Translations under genes and position numbers: made by a program
Shown here: piece by piece, positions 8,198 through 17,911 of the stretch
Layout of the letters: each line of letters starts with the position of its first letter
Numbering within the stretch: position 1 is the first letter of the stretch
The notes under the pieces: generated by a model
The model's database searches: none
What the model was told of the DNA's origin: nothing
Seen by the model: the letters and a program-made list of their open reading frames with translations, nothing else
Source of the DNA: Lachnospiraceae bacterium
GTDB taxonomy: Bacteria; Bacillota; Clostridia; Lachnospirales; Lachnospiraceae
Length of the DNA stretch: 64,000 nucleotides
Reading direction: 5' to 3'
Assembly: GCA_910574865.1 (NCBI GenBank)
Contig: CAJTDN010000008.1
Location: 62,001-126,000, forward strand

Positions 8198-10384
8198 CTA
8201 CCAATCCGTCCCCGCCTGGTCATCCTCAGGCCATTCCATACCCGTCTTGGTTTCCTCCGGCCAATCCTCCTTTGCCTGGACTTCCTCCGGCCGCTCTGTC
8301 CCCGCCCGATCCTCCTCCATGGGCCGTCCCACTTCTTTCATGGCAATCCTGCCCTCTTTCTTCGACTCCGAATTTGACTCCTCCGGCTCCTCGATGCCTT
8401 TCACCTCGCGGAAAATCTTCATGAACTCTTTCCCGGTAATGGTCTCCTTCTCAATCAGGAACGCGGAAATCTTGTCAAGAGCCTCCCTATTCTCCGTCAA
8501 AAGACGCTTGGCTTCCTCGTAAGCGGTCTTGAGCATCACCATCACCTCGTTGTCAATCTCCGCCGCGGTCGCCTCGCCGCAATTCGACACCGCACGGCCG
8601 TCCAAATACTTATGCTGCACGGATTCCAGGCCAATCAACCCGAATTTCTCAGACATCCCGTACTGCGTGACCATCGAGCGCGCCACCTTGGTCGCCCGTT
8701 CAATATCGTTGGAAGCGCCGGTCGTCACCGTGTCAAACACGATTTCCTCCGCCGCGCGACCAGCCAAAAGTCCCGTCAGCATCGCCTCCAGCTCGCTCTT
8801 CGTGTTGAGGTACTTCTCCTCTTCCGGGGTCTGCATCACATAACCGAGCGCGCCCATCGTCCTTGGCACAATCGTAATCTTCTGCACCGGCTCGGAATCC
8901 TTCTGCAACGCGCTCACGAGCGCATGGCCGACCTCATGGTAGGACACGATTTTGCGTTCCTCCTCGCTCATGATACGATCTTTCTTCTCCTTGCCGACAA
9001 GCACGACTTCCACGGCCTCGAACAAGTCGGACTGGCAGACGACGTTCCTGCCATGCTTCACGGCGTTAATCGCCGCCTCGTTTATCATATTTGCCAAATC
9101 GGAACCCACCGCACCGGAAGTGGCCAGCGCAATTGCCTCCAAGTCCACGCTCTCGTCCATCTTCACGTCCTTGGAATGCACTTTCAGCGTATCAACACGT
9201 CCCTTCAAGTCCGGCTTGTCCACGATGATGCGCCTATCGAACCTGCCAGGCCGCAAAAGGGCCGGATCCAAAATTTCCGGACGGTTGGTCGCTGCCAGCA
9301 AAAGCAACCCGTTATTCGTGTCAAAACCATCCATCTCCGCCAGCAACTGGTTCAGCGTCTGTTCCCGCTCGTCATTTCCACCCAGCGTAGTGTCACGCGA
9401 CTTGCCGATGGCATCTATCTCATCGATAAAAACGATGCACGGAGCCATCCGCTGCGCCTCCTTAAACAAGTCACGCACGCGGGACGCACCCACACCCACA
9501 TACATCTCCACGAACGCGGAACCGGACAATGAGAAAAACGGCACCTTGGCCTCTCCCGCCACCGCCTTCGCAAGCAACGTCTTGCCGGTTCCCGGAGGTC
9601 CCACCAGCAGGGCCCCTTTTGGAAGCTTGGCACCAATCCCGGTATATTTCTCCGGATTGTGCAAAAAATCCACGACCTCCTGCAAAGACTCCTTCGCCTC
9701 GTCCTGGCCCGCCACGTCCTGGAACGTGACCCCGGTCTCCTTCTCCACGTACATCTTCGCGTTACTCTTGCCAAATCCCATCACGCCGCCCATGCCGCCG
9801 CTCTTGGCCGCCCGCCGCATCACCACCGTGAACACGATTGCGATGGCAATCAACGGCAGGAACATGATCAACGTCTCCAAAAGAATCGCGGGCATCGTGT
9901 CCGGCTGTTTCTGCTCAAACTCGACCCCGGCCTCTTGGAAACGCTCCAACAACTTGGTGTCGATAATGATGGCCGTGGCATAATATTCCGGCCGCTCTTC
10001 CTCCTGGTCGCCTCGTCCGAACATGGTTCCCCAACCATAAAGGCCAGACCTCTCGTTCGTCCCTTCCCGTTCCTCCTCGTCACCGGCTCCTTCCTTGTCC
10101 ACCGAATCCTTCTTGTCCGACGAATCCCCCCTGCCGGTCTCGCCGCGCAGTTCCTCCGTGGTCTTCATCGTGATATAAAAGCGCGGGGACTGGTACGTCA
10201 CCTTCTTGACCTCTCCCGCTTCCACTTTCTCTAAAAACTCGCTATAGGGAATCTCTTCCGGCCCCTGCCCTCCCGACATGGAATATAAGCTCATCACAAC
10301 AATGGCGACCAGCAGCGTCACCAAAATGACGATGTTCATACTCTGCCGGTTCCTTGGATTGTTGTTGTTATTCTGATTGTCCAT
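8198..10384 (-). CDS. ftsH: ATP-dependent zinc metalloprotease FtsH
   Basis: 728 residues. Two membrane segments (about 16-36 and 166-189) flank an extracytoplasmic domain. The AAA module has Walker A GPPGTGKT at 262-269, Walker B FIDEID at 319-324 and an intact second region of homology ([11 protein letters not shown]). The zinc site HEVGH is at 483-487. It degrades membrane and short-lived regulatory proteins. The extracytoplasmic part has an acidic low-complexity stretch (about 80-130), and the last ~45 residues form a Glu/Pro/Trp-rich tail; neither is usual. ATG 10384 has AGGAGG six bases upstream; a GTG at 10405 lies upstream of that site and is rejected. Confidence 0.97.
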   Translation of the reverse strand: MDNQNNNNNPRNRQSMNIVILVTLLVAIVVMSLYSMSGGQGPEEIPYSEFLEKVEAGEVKKVTYQSPRFYITMKTTEELRGETGRGDSSDKKDSVDKEGAGDEEEREGTNERSGLYGWGTMFGRGDQEEERPEYYATAIIIDTKLLERFQEAGVEFEQKQPDTMPAILLETLIMFLPLIAIAIVFTVVMRRAAKSGGMGGVMGFGKSNAKMYVEKETGVTFQDVAGQDEAKESLQEVVDFLHNPEKYTGIGAKLPKGALLVGPPGTGKTLLAKAVAGEAKVPFFSLSGSAFVEMYVGVGASRVRDLFKEAQRMAPCIVFIDEIDAIGKSRDTTLGGNDEREQTLNQLLAEMDGFDTNNGLLLLAATNRPEILDPALLRPGRFDRRIIVDKPDLKGRVDTLKVHSKDVKMDESVDLEAIALATSGAVGSDLANMINEAAINAVKHGRNVVCQSDLFEAVEVVLVGKEKKDRIMSEEERKIVSYHEVGHALVSALQKDSEPVQKITIVPRTMGALGYVMQTPEEEKYLNTKSELEAMLTGLLAGRAAEEIVFDTVTTGASNDIERATKVARSMVTQYGMSEKFGLIGLESVQHKYLDGRAVSNCGEATAAEIDNEVMVMLKTAYEEAKRLLTENREALDKISAFLIEKETITGKEFMKIFREVKGIEEPEESNSESKKEGRIAMKEVGRPMEEDRAGTERPEEVQAKEDWPEETKTGMEWPEDDQAGTDW

Positions 10385-10415
10385 CACTTTCCTCCTCAAA
10401 TGCACTACCTACTAT

Positions 10416-10444
10416 ATTATAAAGACACGCCACGTATAAATCAA
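10416..10444 (-). promoter_or_regulatory. Promoter of ftsH
   Basis: On the minus strand TTGATT (10444-10439), a 17-bp spacer and a perfect TATAAT (10421-10416). It is 32 bp before the ftsH start codon. Confidence 0.75.
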
Positions 10445-10478
10445 TAAAAAGATTGTGAAAATATTGTAAACACACGTC

Positions 10479-10612
10479 GTTTTATTACTTTTTACGGGGC
10501 TTCGCCATATTGCACGACCTCCTGCCGATAAAGCGACGGAGTCAATTTGCATGAAACTTCCCGTCCAATCAGCGTGGTGATTGGTCGGAGCCCGAAAAGT
10601 AACAAAGTAACC
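10479..10612. repeat. Branched palindromic element containing a CCAATCAGCG hairpin
   Basis: The outer arms (TTACTTTTTACGGGGCT side and AGCCCGAAAAGTAAC side) pair and enclose two hairpins: one around CCGATAAAGCGACGG, and one perfect-looking stem CCGTCCAATCA / TGATTGGTCGG at 10561-10588. The latter recurs at 60360-60391 and 63963-63991. It lies between the divergent promoters of ftsH and the DUF1846 gene. Confidence 0.7.
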
Positions 10613-10640
10613 GGAAAAAACGAAAAAAAACAGGAAAGCA

Positions 10641-10670
10641 TTGTAAACAAACGGTATTTTATAGTATACT
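10641..10670 (+). promoter_or_regulatory. Promoter of the DUF1846 gene
   Basis: TTGTAA at 10641-10646, an 18-bp spacer and TATACT at 10665-10670, 44 bp before the start codon. Confidence 0.65.
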
Positions 10671-10714
10671 AATAGCATGACTTTTTATGAACTAGAGAAT
10701 GGGAGAAACACGAC

Positions 10715-12193
10715 ATGAAAATTGGATTTGACAACGAAAAATACCTCACCATGCAATCAGAACACATCCGCCAGCGCATTGACCAGTTTGACCACAAACT
10801 GTATTTGGAATTCGGCGGCAAGCTCTTTGACGACTTCCATGCGTCCCGCGTCCTGCCCGGCTTCGCGCCGGACAGCAAGCTGCGCATGTTAAAGCAGTTA
10901 AGCGACCAGGCGGAAATCATCATCGTCATCAGCGCGCGCGACATTGAAAAAAATAAAATCCGCGGCGACTTAGGGATCACCTATGACTCCGACGTGCTAC
11001 GGCTGATGGACTCTTTTCGTGAAAACGAACTTTACGTCAGCAGCGTCTGCATCACGCAATATTCCGGCCAGGAAAGCGCCGCGTTGTTTAAAAACCGATT
11101 GGAGACCCTCGGCATCAAGGTCTACCAGCACTACCATATTCCCGGTTATCCCGCCAACATCCCGCTCATCGTCAGTGATGACGGGTATGGGAAGAACGAC
11201 TATATCGAGACGACCCGGCCGCTCGTCATCGTCACGGCCCCGGGGCCGGGAAGCGGAAAAATGGCCACCTGCCTCTCGCAGTTATACCATGAGCATAAAC
11301 GGGGAATCCATGCGGGATATGCCAAGTTCGAGACATTTCCCATCTGGAACCTCCCGCTAAGGCATCCGGTCAATCTGGCCTACGAAGCGGCCACGGCCGA
11401 CTTAAACGACATCAACATGATTGACCCGTTCCATTTGGAGGCATATGGAAAAACAACCGTCAACTATAACCGTGACGTGGAAATTTTCCCGGTGCTTAAT
11501 ACGATTTTTGAAAAAATATACGGGAAGAGCCCTTATAAATCCCCCACCGACATGGGGGTCAACATGGCCGGAAATTGCATTTGCGATGACGAAGCCTGCC
11601 GCGACGCTTCCTGCCAGGAAATCATCCGCCGTTATTATGATTCTTTGGATTCCCTGCTGAAAGGGGAATGTACGGAAACCGAAACGCAGAAGCTGGAACT
11701 TTTGATGAACCAGGCCGGGGTATCCACCGCCGACCGCCACGTCGTGGCCGCGGCCATGAAACGTGCCGAAGAAACCGGCGTGCCGGCCGCCGCCATGGAA
11801 CTGCCGGACGGACGCATCCTGACCGGCAAGACCGGAAACCTGCTGGGTGCCTCCGCCGCCCTTTTATTGAATGTATTGAAAGAATTGGCCGGACTCGACC
11901 ACGGCTTAAAAATCATCTCGCCCGAGTCCATTGAACCAATCCAGAAACTGAAAATCGAGTATCTCAGAAGCAAGAACCCGCGCCTGCACACCGACGAGGT
12001 CTTGATTGCCCTCTCGGCCAGCGCCGCGAACCGGGAAGACGCAAGGCTCGCCCTTGGACAACTCCCCAAGCTGGCGGGTTGCCAGGCCCACACGACGGTC
12101 ATGCTGTCCAACGTGGACATTAAGATTTTCAAGCGGCTGGGCGTGCACTTGACTTGCGAGCCGGTATATGAAAACGGGCACATGTACCACTAA
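10715..12193 (+). CDS. DUF1846 domain-containing protein
   Basis: 492 residues, the normal length for the family, which covers the whole protein (MKIGFDNEKYLTMQSEHI, LYLEFGGKLFDDFHASRVLPGF, ISARDIEKNKIRGDLGITYD, YIETTRPLVIVTAPGPGSGK). The GPGSGK turn near residue 185 resembles a nucleotide-binding loop, and CICDDEACRDASCQE carries four nearby cysteines. The family is frequent in Firmicutes and structurally known, but I know of no assigned reaction, and none is given here. GGGAGAAA lies about 9 bases before the start. It is a single-gene unit between its own promoter and a bidirectional terminator. Confidence 0.9.
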   Translation: MKIGFDNEKYLTMQSEHIRQRIDQFDHKLYLEFGGKLFDDFHASRVLPGFAPDSKLRMLKQLSDQAEIIIVISARDIEKNKIRGDLGITYDSDVLRLMDSFRENELYVSSVCITQYSGQESAALFKNRLETLGIKVYQHYHIPGYPANIPLIVSDDGYGKNDYIETTRPLVIVTAPGPGSGKMATCLSQLYHEHKRGIHAGYAKFETFPIWNLPLRHPVNLAYEAATADLNDINMIDPFHLEAYGKTTVNYNRDVEIFPVLNTIFEKIYGKSPYKSPTDMGVNMAGNCICDDEACRDASCQEIIRRYYDSLDSLLKGECTETETQKLELLMNQAGVSTADRHVVAAAMKRAEETGVPAAAMELPDGRILTGKTGNLLGASAALLLNVLKELAGLDHGLKIISPESIEPIQKLKIEYLRSKNPRLHTDEVLIALSASAANREDARLALGQLPKLAGCQAHTTVMLSNVDIKIFKRLGVHLTCEPVYENGHMYH

Positions 12194-12308
12194 AACCGGA
12201 ATTATAGGAGCCGCCTGCAACGGAATAACTCGTAATCACTTTTGACATCCAAATTCATTTTCTTAGACATGCAAGCATGCCCGCTCGGCTCGTTGCTCGC
12301 GGGAATAT

Positions 12309-12355
12309 AAAACCGCCACGCCAGTGAAACTCATGATACTGGCGTGACGGTTTTT
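12309..12355. terminator. Bidirectional terminator
   Basis: Arms CGCCACGCCAGT and ACTGGCGTGACG form a stem with flanking A and T tracts (AAAACC / GGTTTTT). It lies between convergent genes and runs up to the ATPase stop codon. The 115 bp before it hold nothing I can name. Confidence 0.8.
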
Positions 12356-13544
12356 AAATGGATTCTTCCTCATCCCACTGAACGTATTCACTTGTTCTTT
12401 GTATAAACCCGCTAAATTCTGGAACGGTAAAATCCAGCTCCGAATGCCGAACCGGATAGATGATGCCCTTATTTATCAGCTGCGCCCTGGTCGGGGAAAT
12501 TTGTTTCACGTTCTTATCTAACTGCCTCGCTATATTCGAAACCGTACACGGCAGTTCCCCGCACCTGACCATTGCGAATATAAATTTCTTATCCCCCTCC
12601 GAGCACCTCTCATATCGAACTTTAAAAAAACCGGTATCCAACACCTTGAAAAATGCAGGAATACTGTCCTCTATATCGCTCCTTACAATCATTTCATTTT
12701 TCATGTTGTTGTATACGATTTGACACAACTGCTGGATAAAAAACGGATACCCTTTCGTAATCCTAATGATTTCGTCTATTGCCTCGTCCGTATAGGAAAT
12801 CCCGAACCTTTTTGCCGGTTCCACGATTGCCTTTCGAGACTGTCCTTCTGTCAACGTGCCAATTTCCTCATACAAAAATAATCTCTCTGAATAAGATTTT
12901 TCATCCGACAGCATTTTATATATCTTGGGCAATCCCGCACCTACAACCATGACGGGATACCCCAACTGGTTGGTACGATGTAATGCGGCAATCAAGGCAC
13001 CCAATTCCGCCTCCTTCATATATTGAATTTCATCAATGAAGAAACATATGGGCGTTTCCGACTTAAATGCCGTCTCCCCTATCGTTGTAAATACTTCCAT
13101 CAGGCTTTGCGTCAAATTCGCGGACTGGTACAATTCCCTATCTTGCAAAGATAACGAGAACGTACTGTCATTGGGATCAAAGGAAACCACCAACGACTTA
13201 ATCGCGTCCAACGGTTTCTGAATCAGGTGCTTGAATTTCTCCTTCGCACTTACCTTCCGTAAAAATGCCTGGGAGCAAGTGGCAATCTGGGAAATGAAGT
13301 CGTTTCGTTCTTCTATCTCAATATGTCTGCAAAAAATATCCATGTCTTCCGCAATCTTTTGTAACTTGTTGAGCAGGACCGTCTTTCCCACACCTCTTAA
13401 GCCACTGAAAATAACGGATTGTGTCGGAACATTCATCGTGGACGCCATAAACATCTGCTCAATGTTACTTATGTCTTCATCACGCCCGGCAAGATACATG
13501 GGCATCAACCCCGCCCCCGGTCGATAGGGATTTACTTTGAACAT
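12354..13544 (-). CDS. AAA family ATPase with C-terminal winged helix
   Basis: 396 residues. An ATP-binding module of the AAA_16/archaeal-ATPase kind has Walker A GLRGVGKT (about 48-55) and Walker B ICFFIDEIQYM (about 166-176). A sensor-like VVGAGLPKIYKML and a GYPFFIQQLCQ helix are typical of the Orc/Cdc6-like STAND-type ATPases. The C-terminal ~80 residues resemble a winged helix (CTVSNIARQLDKNVKQISP). It stands alone with its own promoter; such lone ATPases are common in Clostridia and sometimes mobile, but partner and function are unknown. GGAGGTGG sits 6 bases before the ATG. Confidence 0.8.
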   Translation of the reverse strand: MFKVNPYRPGAGLMPMYLAGRDEDISNIEQMFMASTMNVPTQSVIFSGLRGVGKTVLLNKLQKIAEDMDIFCRHIEIEERNDFISQIATCSQAFLRKVSAKEKFKHLIQKPLDAIKSLVVSFDPNDSTFSLSLQDRELYQSANLTQSLMEVFTTIGETAFKSETPICFFIDEIQYMKEAELGALIAALHRTNQLGYPVMVVGAGLPKIYKMLSDEKSYSERLFLYEEIGTLTEGQSRKAIVEPAKRFGISYTDEAIDEIIRITKGYPFFIQQLCQIVYNNMKNEMIVRSDIEDSIPAFFKVLDTGFFKVRYERCSEGDKKFIFAMVRCGELPCTVSNIARQLDKNVKQISPTRAQLINKGIIYPVRHSELDFTVPEFSGFIQRTSEYVQWDEEESI

Positions 13545-13564
13545 GCGATACCACCTCCAGCCAT

Positions 13565-13593
13565 ATTATCACACACATTCACGTCATTGTCAA
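13565..13593 (-). promoter_or_regulatory. Promoter of the AAA ATPase gene
   Basis: On the minus strand a perfect TTGACA (13593-13588), a 17-bp spacer and GATAAT (13570-13565). Confidence 0.75.
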
Positions 13594-13817
13594 TTAAAAT
13601 ACGTTCATTTACGTTGCAAAAAACGCTAGATATGTTACTGTTCAGCCCCAATCCTTCCAGCCATAAGAAAATGGCAAACTTGAAAAAACCTACCACATGT
13701 CGCCGGTCGCATACCGGAAGTACCGGAAAGGAGAACTCGGGTAAATGAAAAAACAACGGCAAAAAAAATGAAAGAAACTTTTCTAAAAAACCTCTTTCTT
13801 TTTTTTCGAATCAGGTG

Positions 13818-13897
13818 TATACTTTTAAAGTGAATTTTTAACGACGATGACAATGGGGTCATGGTAGACGTTCTACGTGTCCCCCCATTGTCTTTAT
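13818..13897 (+). promoter_or_regulatory. pyrG leader: -10 box and candidate attenuator hairpin
   Basis: TATACT at 13818-13823 is a plausible -10 with a T-rich -35 region. About 25 bp on, GACAATGGGG (13849-13858) pairs perfectly with CCCCATTGTC (13883-13892), with an inner GTAG/CTAC hairpin, then TTTATTTATTT. It looks like an intrinsic terminator inside the leader, 30 bp before pyrG. pyrG attenuation through CTP-sensitive reiterative initiation is established in Bacillus, but the pyrimidine-rich arm expected for that mechanism is not obvious here. The rest of the 380-bp gap back to 13593 shows only a small CCGGTCGCATACCGG hairpin. Confidence 0.55.
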
Positions 13898-13925
13898 TTA
13901 TTTCCAAAGAAAGGAAGCAAATTTT

Positions 13926-15647
13926 ATGTCAGTAAAATATGTATTTGTCACGGGCGGCGTCGTGTCCGGACTCGGAAAAGGCATCACGGCCGCCTCTCTC
14001 GGCCGTCTTTTAAAGGCGCGCGGTTACACGGTGACCATGCAGAAATTCGACCCCTACATCAACATCGACCCCGGAACGATGAACCCCGTCCAGCACGGCG
14101 AAGTGTTCGTGACGGACGACGGGGCGGAAACCGACCTGGACTTGGGGCATTATGAACGGTTCATCGACGAAAGCCTGACCAAGAATTCCAATGTCACGAC
14201 CGGCAAAATCTACTGGTCGGTGCTACAGAAAGAACGGCGCGGCGACTTCGGCGGGGGAACCGTGCAAGTCATCCCGCACATTACCAATGAAATCAAAAGC
14301 CGCTTTTACCGCAACCCCGCCGCCACCAACACGGAAATCGCCATCATCGAGGTCGGCGGAACCGTCGGCGACATCGAAAGCCAGCCCTTCCTCGAATCCA
14401 TCCGCCAATTTCAACATGAAAAGGGACGGGAAAACGTCGTGCTCATTCATGTGACGCTGATTCCTTATCTGCGCGCCTCACAAGAAATGAAGACAAAGCC
14501 GACACAAGCCAGCGTCAAGGAATTGCAAGGCATGGGAATCCAGCCGGACGTCATCGTCTGCCGTTCCGAATACCCGCTCGATGACGGGATGAAGGACAAG
14601 ATTTCCCTTTTCTGTAACCTTCCGGCCAAACACGTCCTGCAAAACCTCGACGTGGAATATTTATATGAAGCCCCGCTGGCCATGGAAAAAGAACACCTGG
14701 CAGAGGTGGTCTGCGAATGCCTGCATCTTTCGTGTCCCGCGCCGGACTTATCCGATTGGACGGAAATGGTCGAAAATCTAAAACGTCCGACACAAGACGT
14801 GACGGTCGCCCTCGTCGGCAAATACGTGCAACTCCATGACGCCTACATCAGCGTGGTAGAGGCGCTAAAGCATGGCGGCATCTACAGCCACACGACCGTA
14901 CATATCAAATGGGTGGATTCGGAGACGGTCACGCCCGACAGCGTGGACCGCCTTCTCGGGGACGTAAACGGCATCCTGGTTCCCGGCGGGTTTGGCGACC
15001 GGGGAATCGAGGGAAAAGTCGAAGCCATCAAATACGCCCGGACGCACGACGTTCCCTTCCTCGGGCTTTGCCTTGGCATGCAGCTTTCCATCGTGGAATT
15101 TGCCCGCAACGTCATCGGCTACCACGACGCGCACAGCATGGAATTCGACCCGCAGACGACGCGCCCCGTCATCCACATCATGCCGGACCAAATCGGCGTC
15201 GAAGACATCGGGGGAACCCTGCGGCTTGGCTCCTACCCCTGCGTGCTGAAAGAGGATTCCAAGGCCTTCCAAATGTATTTCGCCGGACGTGGCAAGACGC
15301 TCCCCGACGCGGACGGCGCACGCTCCCCGGAAAACGAGGCGCGCCCCAACGCAAACAAGGCGCGTTCTGCCACAAGCGAAGCGCGCCCCAACGTAATCCA
15401 CGAACGCCACCGCCACCGCTACGAGGTAAACAACGATTACCGGGAAGTCCTTGAAGGACATGGCATGATGCTTTCCGGCCTCTCACCGGACGGGCGAATC
15501 GTGGAGATGGTAGAAATTCCGACGCATCCCTGGTTTGTCGCCACGCAGGCGCACCCGGAGCTGAAATCACGGCCAAACCGACCGCACCCGCTGTTCAAAG
15601 GATTCGTGGAGGCGGCACTGGAAAAGTCGAAAGAACCGCTTGTATAA
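13926..15647 (+). CDS. pyrG: CTP synthase
   Basis: 573 residues, about 35 longer than usual. The synthetase domain (1-266) has the P-loop region [18 protein letters not shown] and [26 protein letters not shown]-type motifs. The glutamine amidotransferase domain has C382 in FLGLCLGMQ and the H543/E545 pair in TQAHPE. It makes CTP from UTP, ATP and glutamine. The extra length is a single insertion (about 458-492) just before the conserved [10 protein letters not shown]: a hydrophilic, duplicated ARxxxxEARPN-like sequence. The reading frame and all catalytic residues remain intact. AAAGGAAG precedes the ATG by 9 bases. Confidence 0.97.
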   Translation: MSVKYVFVTGGVVSGLGKGITAASLGRLLKARGYTVTMQKFDPYINIDPGTMNPVQHGEVFVTDDGAETDLDLGHYERFIDESLTKNSNVTTGKIYWSVLQKERRGDFGGGTVQVIPHITNEIKSRFYRNPAATNTEIAIIEVGGTVGDIESQPFLESIRQFQHEKGRENVVLIHVTLIPYLRASQEMKTKPTQASVKELQGMGIQPDVIVCRSEYPLDDGMKDKISLFCNLPAKHVLQNLDVEYLYEAPLAMEKEHLAEVVCECLHLSCPAPDLSDWTEMVENLKRPTQDVTVALVGKYVQLHDAYISVVEALKHGGIYSHTTVHIKWVDSETVTPDSVDRLLGDVNGILVPGGFGDRGIEGKVEAIKYARTHDVPFLGLCLGMQLSIVEFARNVIGYHDAHSMEFDPQTTRPVIHIMPDQIGVEDIGGTLRLGSYPCVLKEDSKAFQMYFAGRGKTLPDADGARSPENEARPNANKARSATSEARPNVIHERHRHRYEVNNDYREVLEGHGMMLSGLSPDGRIVEMVEIPTHPWFVATQAHPELKSRPNRPHPLFKGFVEAALEKSKEPLV

Positions 15648-15680
15648 GGTATTAAGGCATGCCTGCTTTCCCAATTGCAC

Positions 15681-15717
15681 GAGTCCCAAAACGTAAACCA
15701 CTACGCTTGGGACTCGC
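15681..15717 (+). terminator. Candidate terminator of pyrG
   Basis: CGAGTCCCAA (15681-15690) pairs perfectly with TTGGGACTCG (15708-15717). The following CATTCTTAAA is poor in T, so termination is likely but not assured. Confidence 0.5.
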
Positions 15718-15770
15718 ATTCTTAAAAAAGCATTCTGTATGATTGGTTCCGTTATTCATCGAACGATGCA

Positions 15771-17459
15771 CTAGGATTTCACAATACAAGTTTTTTTACA
15801 GAAACAAATTCCGTACGACAAAATTTTTTCATAGCCTTCCTCTTGCGCTTCAGCTATATAATCCTGCTGCGCAATCTGTGCCAACGCCTTGTCACAACCT
15901 TCCTCCATCTGACCCAACATTTCCACATATTTGACTTCAATGATAATGACCGGCTGCATCTCGTCCAGAGGAAACAAGAGAATGTCCGGACGACCATTTC
16001 CGCTCTCTCGGTTGGAACGTATGGTATAATCTGGAAATGCACTTAACAATCCCAGAAGGAAGCCGTGATAAAAGGTTTCCTTATTATCATGATAGCTAAT
16101 GCTCTTTCGAAGTTGGTGCCTAAGAATATTTTGTACGGCATCCGTATCTTGATTTATCAACCCTTGATACAATTCCGAACAATCAACTCCCCTCATCTGT
16201 TCCTCAAACCATTCTCGAATCGTATTTTTATAGATATAATTCACTTCTGCGTTCGGGATAGTCATAGTCATGTAAATATTTTCTCCCTCAAGCCGTTGCT
16301 CCACTGCTTTCAAATATCCGGTAAAAAACAAGAAATTCCACAAGTTATCCTGATTCTTGTAAATTTCTCCATACGTGATGTCCTCATGAACCGGCTTCTC
16401 AATCTTTCCTCCAGCAATCAATTTCTCTAATTCATTTTTTACAAGACCATCCGCTTTTTCCACTAATTCCCGAATAATGCTGTTGGACGACGTATTCGAC
16501 CAATAGGGACGTGGAAACGCCGTAAAATTATAAATGGCCGTCTTTACGTAATTGATAATGCTCCACGGATTATAAACTTCCGTCTCACCGAACAAATAAC
16601 CGTCATACCAATTCTTTGTTTCTTCAATTTTCTCAGAAAGCCCATAATAACATAGCATGTCTTCCACTTCTGATTGAATGAAGCCAAAATATTCTGCAAA
16701 ATTATTGTCCAGAATCGAATTGATTTCCAAATTATTTAATCCAGTAAAAATACTTTCCCGGCTAATACGCAGACATCCCGTAACAACGGCAAACTGCAAA
16801 CAGTCATTCGTTTTCAAGGCAGACTCGAACATGGAGCGTATAAAGTCAACCATCGGCTCATAAAACCCTCTGAAAAAGGCATTCTCCAAGGGAACATCAT
16901 ACTCATCCAAAAGAATGATTACATTGGTCTTGTGATATTTTTTCAGACATTCCGAAAGGTATTTTAATGCGTCTAAATATAACGTCTCATTCTTTTCCAA
17001 ATCTAAAATAGCCTGATAATGCCGTTTTTCCGTTTCAGACAATGCTTCTCCTAAAAGCACATATTTGTGACGGTCATATTCCCTGGCAATCTCTCGAAGC
17101 AAAAGTGTATACGCCTTGTGGTAATCTGGCTGCCTGGCCGACTTTAGCGTCATGGAAATCACCGGGTAACGTCCCATATGCTGCAAATATTCTTCCCCGG
17201 CATCCATAATCTTCATTCCTTCAAAATAGCACTTGTTGTCTATTATAATCTGATTTTCTCCATATTCTTTTTCAAAAAACGTCCTTATCATGCTAAGTGT
17301 GAGCGTCTTCCCAAACCGACGGGGACGGGTGAACAAATTTACCATTCCCCCATTGTCCAACAACTCTTTTATCATCATGGTCTTGTCCACATAATAATAT
17401 GGTCTTTCCGTGAGTCTCTTATAGTTTTCAATTCCAATTCCAATCGGCTTTTTCAACAT
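15771..17459 (-). CDS. AAA-ATPase-like / PD-(D/E)XK nuclease (DUF1703) protein
   Basis: 562 residues. The N-terminal AAA-ATPase-like domain (PF09820 type) is unmistakable: PIGIGIENYKRLTERPYYYVDKT followed by NLFTRPRRFGKTLTLSMI, and VIILLDEYDVPLENAF for Walker B. The C-terminal DUF1703 domain carries a PD-(D/E)XK nuclease core (GNGRPDILLFPL, then VIIIEVKY). The family is abundant in gut anaerobes in many paralogues; a role is not established. Start 17459 has GAGGTG eight bases upstream; an in-frame ATG at 17480 precedes that site. The gene is more A/T-rich than its neighbours, which would fit acquisition or rapid spread. Confidence 0.88.
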   Translation of the reverse strand: MLKKPIGIGIENYKRLTERPYYYVDKTMMIKELLDNGGMVNLFTRPRRFGKTLTLSMIRTFFEKEYGENQIIIDNKCYFEGMKIMDAGEEYLQHMGRYPVISMTLKSARQPDYHKAYTLLLREIAREYDRHKYVLLGEALSETEKRHYQAILDLEKNETLYLDALKYLSECLKKYHKTNVIILLDEYDVPLENAFFRGFYEPMVDFIRSMFESALKTNDCLQFAVVTGCLRISRESIFTGLNNLEINSILDNNFAEYFGFIQSEVEDMLCYYGLSEKIEETKNWYDGYLFGETEVYNPWSIINYVKTAIYNFTAFPRPYWSNTSSNSIIRELVEKADGLVKNELEKLIAGGKIEKPVHEDITYGEIYKNQDNLWNFLFFTGYLKAVEQRLEGENIYMTMTIPNAEVNYIYKNTIREWFEEQMRGVDCSELYQGLINQDTDAVQNILRHQLRKSISYHDNKETFYHGFLLGLLSAFPDYTIRSNRESGNGRPDILLFPLDEMQPVIIIEVKYVEMLGQMEEGCDKALAQIAQQDYIAEAQEEGYEKILSYGICFCKKTCIVKS

Positions 17460-17496
17460 TAAAAAACACCTCGCTTCCATGGTTCACATTTTACCA

Positions 17497-17706
17497 CTAC
17501 AGCCACAGCGTCAGCATCAGCCAGATGAGCAGTCCGATTCCGGCCAGATACACGAATCCAATAAGCAGGGCACTTTTTAATGCCCCTAATGCCACCCAAC
17601 GCCGCTCTTGTCTGGAAAGCTGTAATTCGGGTCTTTCTGGTTCATCCATCTCTGGAATCCGTTCTCCCGGTTCCCGAATTATTTCATCCTCTTCTCCTCG
17701 CCGCAA
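17497..17706 (-). CDS. Possible small membrane protein
   Basis: 69 residues from a TTG start with AGAGGTG seven bases upstream. The first ~38 residues are acidic and hydrophilic (REPGERIPEMDEPERPELQL), followed by two short hydrophobic stretches (about 42-69: ALKSALLIGFVYLAG and GLLIWLMLTLWL) at the very C-terminus. No family is recognised. Composition and the ribosome site argue for a real gene; the non-ATG start and small size argue against. It is 37 bp upstream of the DUF1703 gene on the same strand and could share its transcript. Confidence 0.45.
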   Translation of the reverse strand: MRRGEEDEIIREPGERIPEMDEPERPELQLSRQERRWVALGALKSALLIGFVYLAGIGLLIWLMLTLWL

Positions 17707-17836
17707 AACCCGACACCTCTCTTTCTGCGGTTTCTCACATTGCCATACATTTTACTCAAACACTGTCACGAAAAATAATTCTTTGCTTACATTATAGACA
17801 ATATCCATAAAAAGTACAACTGTTTTGTTACAATTT

Positions 17837-17862
17837 AGGCCGTGCGGTAACCCGCACGGCCT
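17837..17862. other. GC-rich hairpin downstream of oppF
   Basis: Perfect inverted repeat AGGCCGTGCGG / CCGCACGGCCT with a TAAC loop, 50 bp past the oppF stop. It lacks a T tract on either strand, so it may protect the 3' end of the mRNA rather than terminate it. Confidence 0.6.
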
Positions 17863-17911
17863 ATCGAAAAATCCTCACTTTTTACGGCTGACCTGCCCTA
17901 CAGTCACAAAA

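Noticed and set aside
10412-10678. 88-residue minus-strand ORF upstream of ftsH
   Set aside because: It overlaps both promoters and the palindromic element, has no ribosome site and no recognisable protein features.
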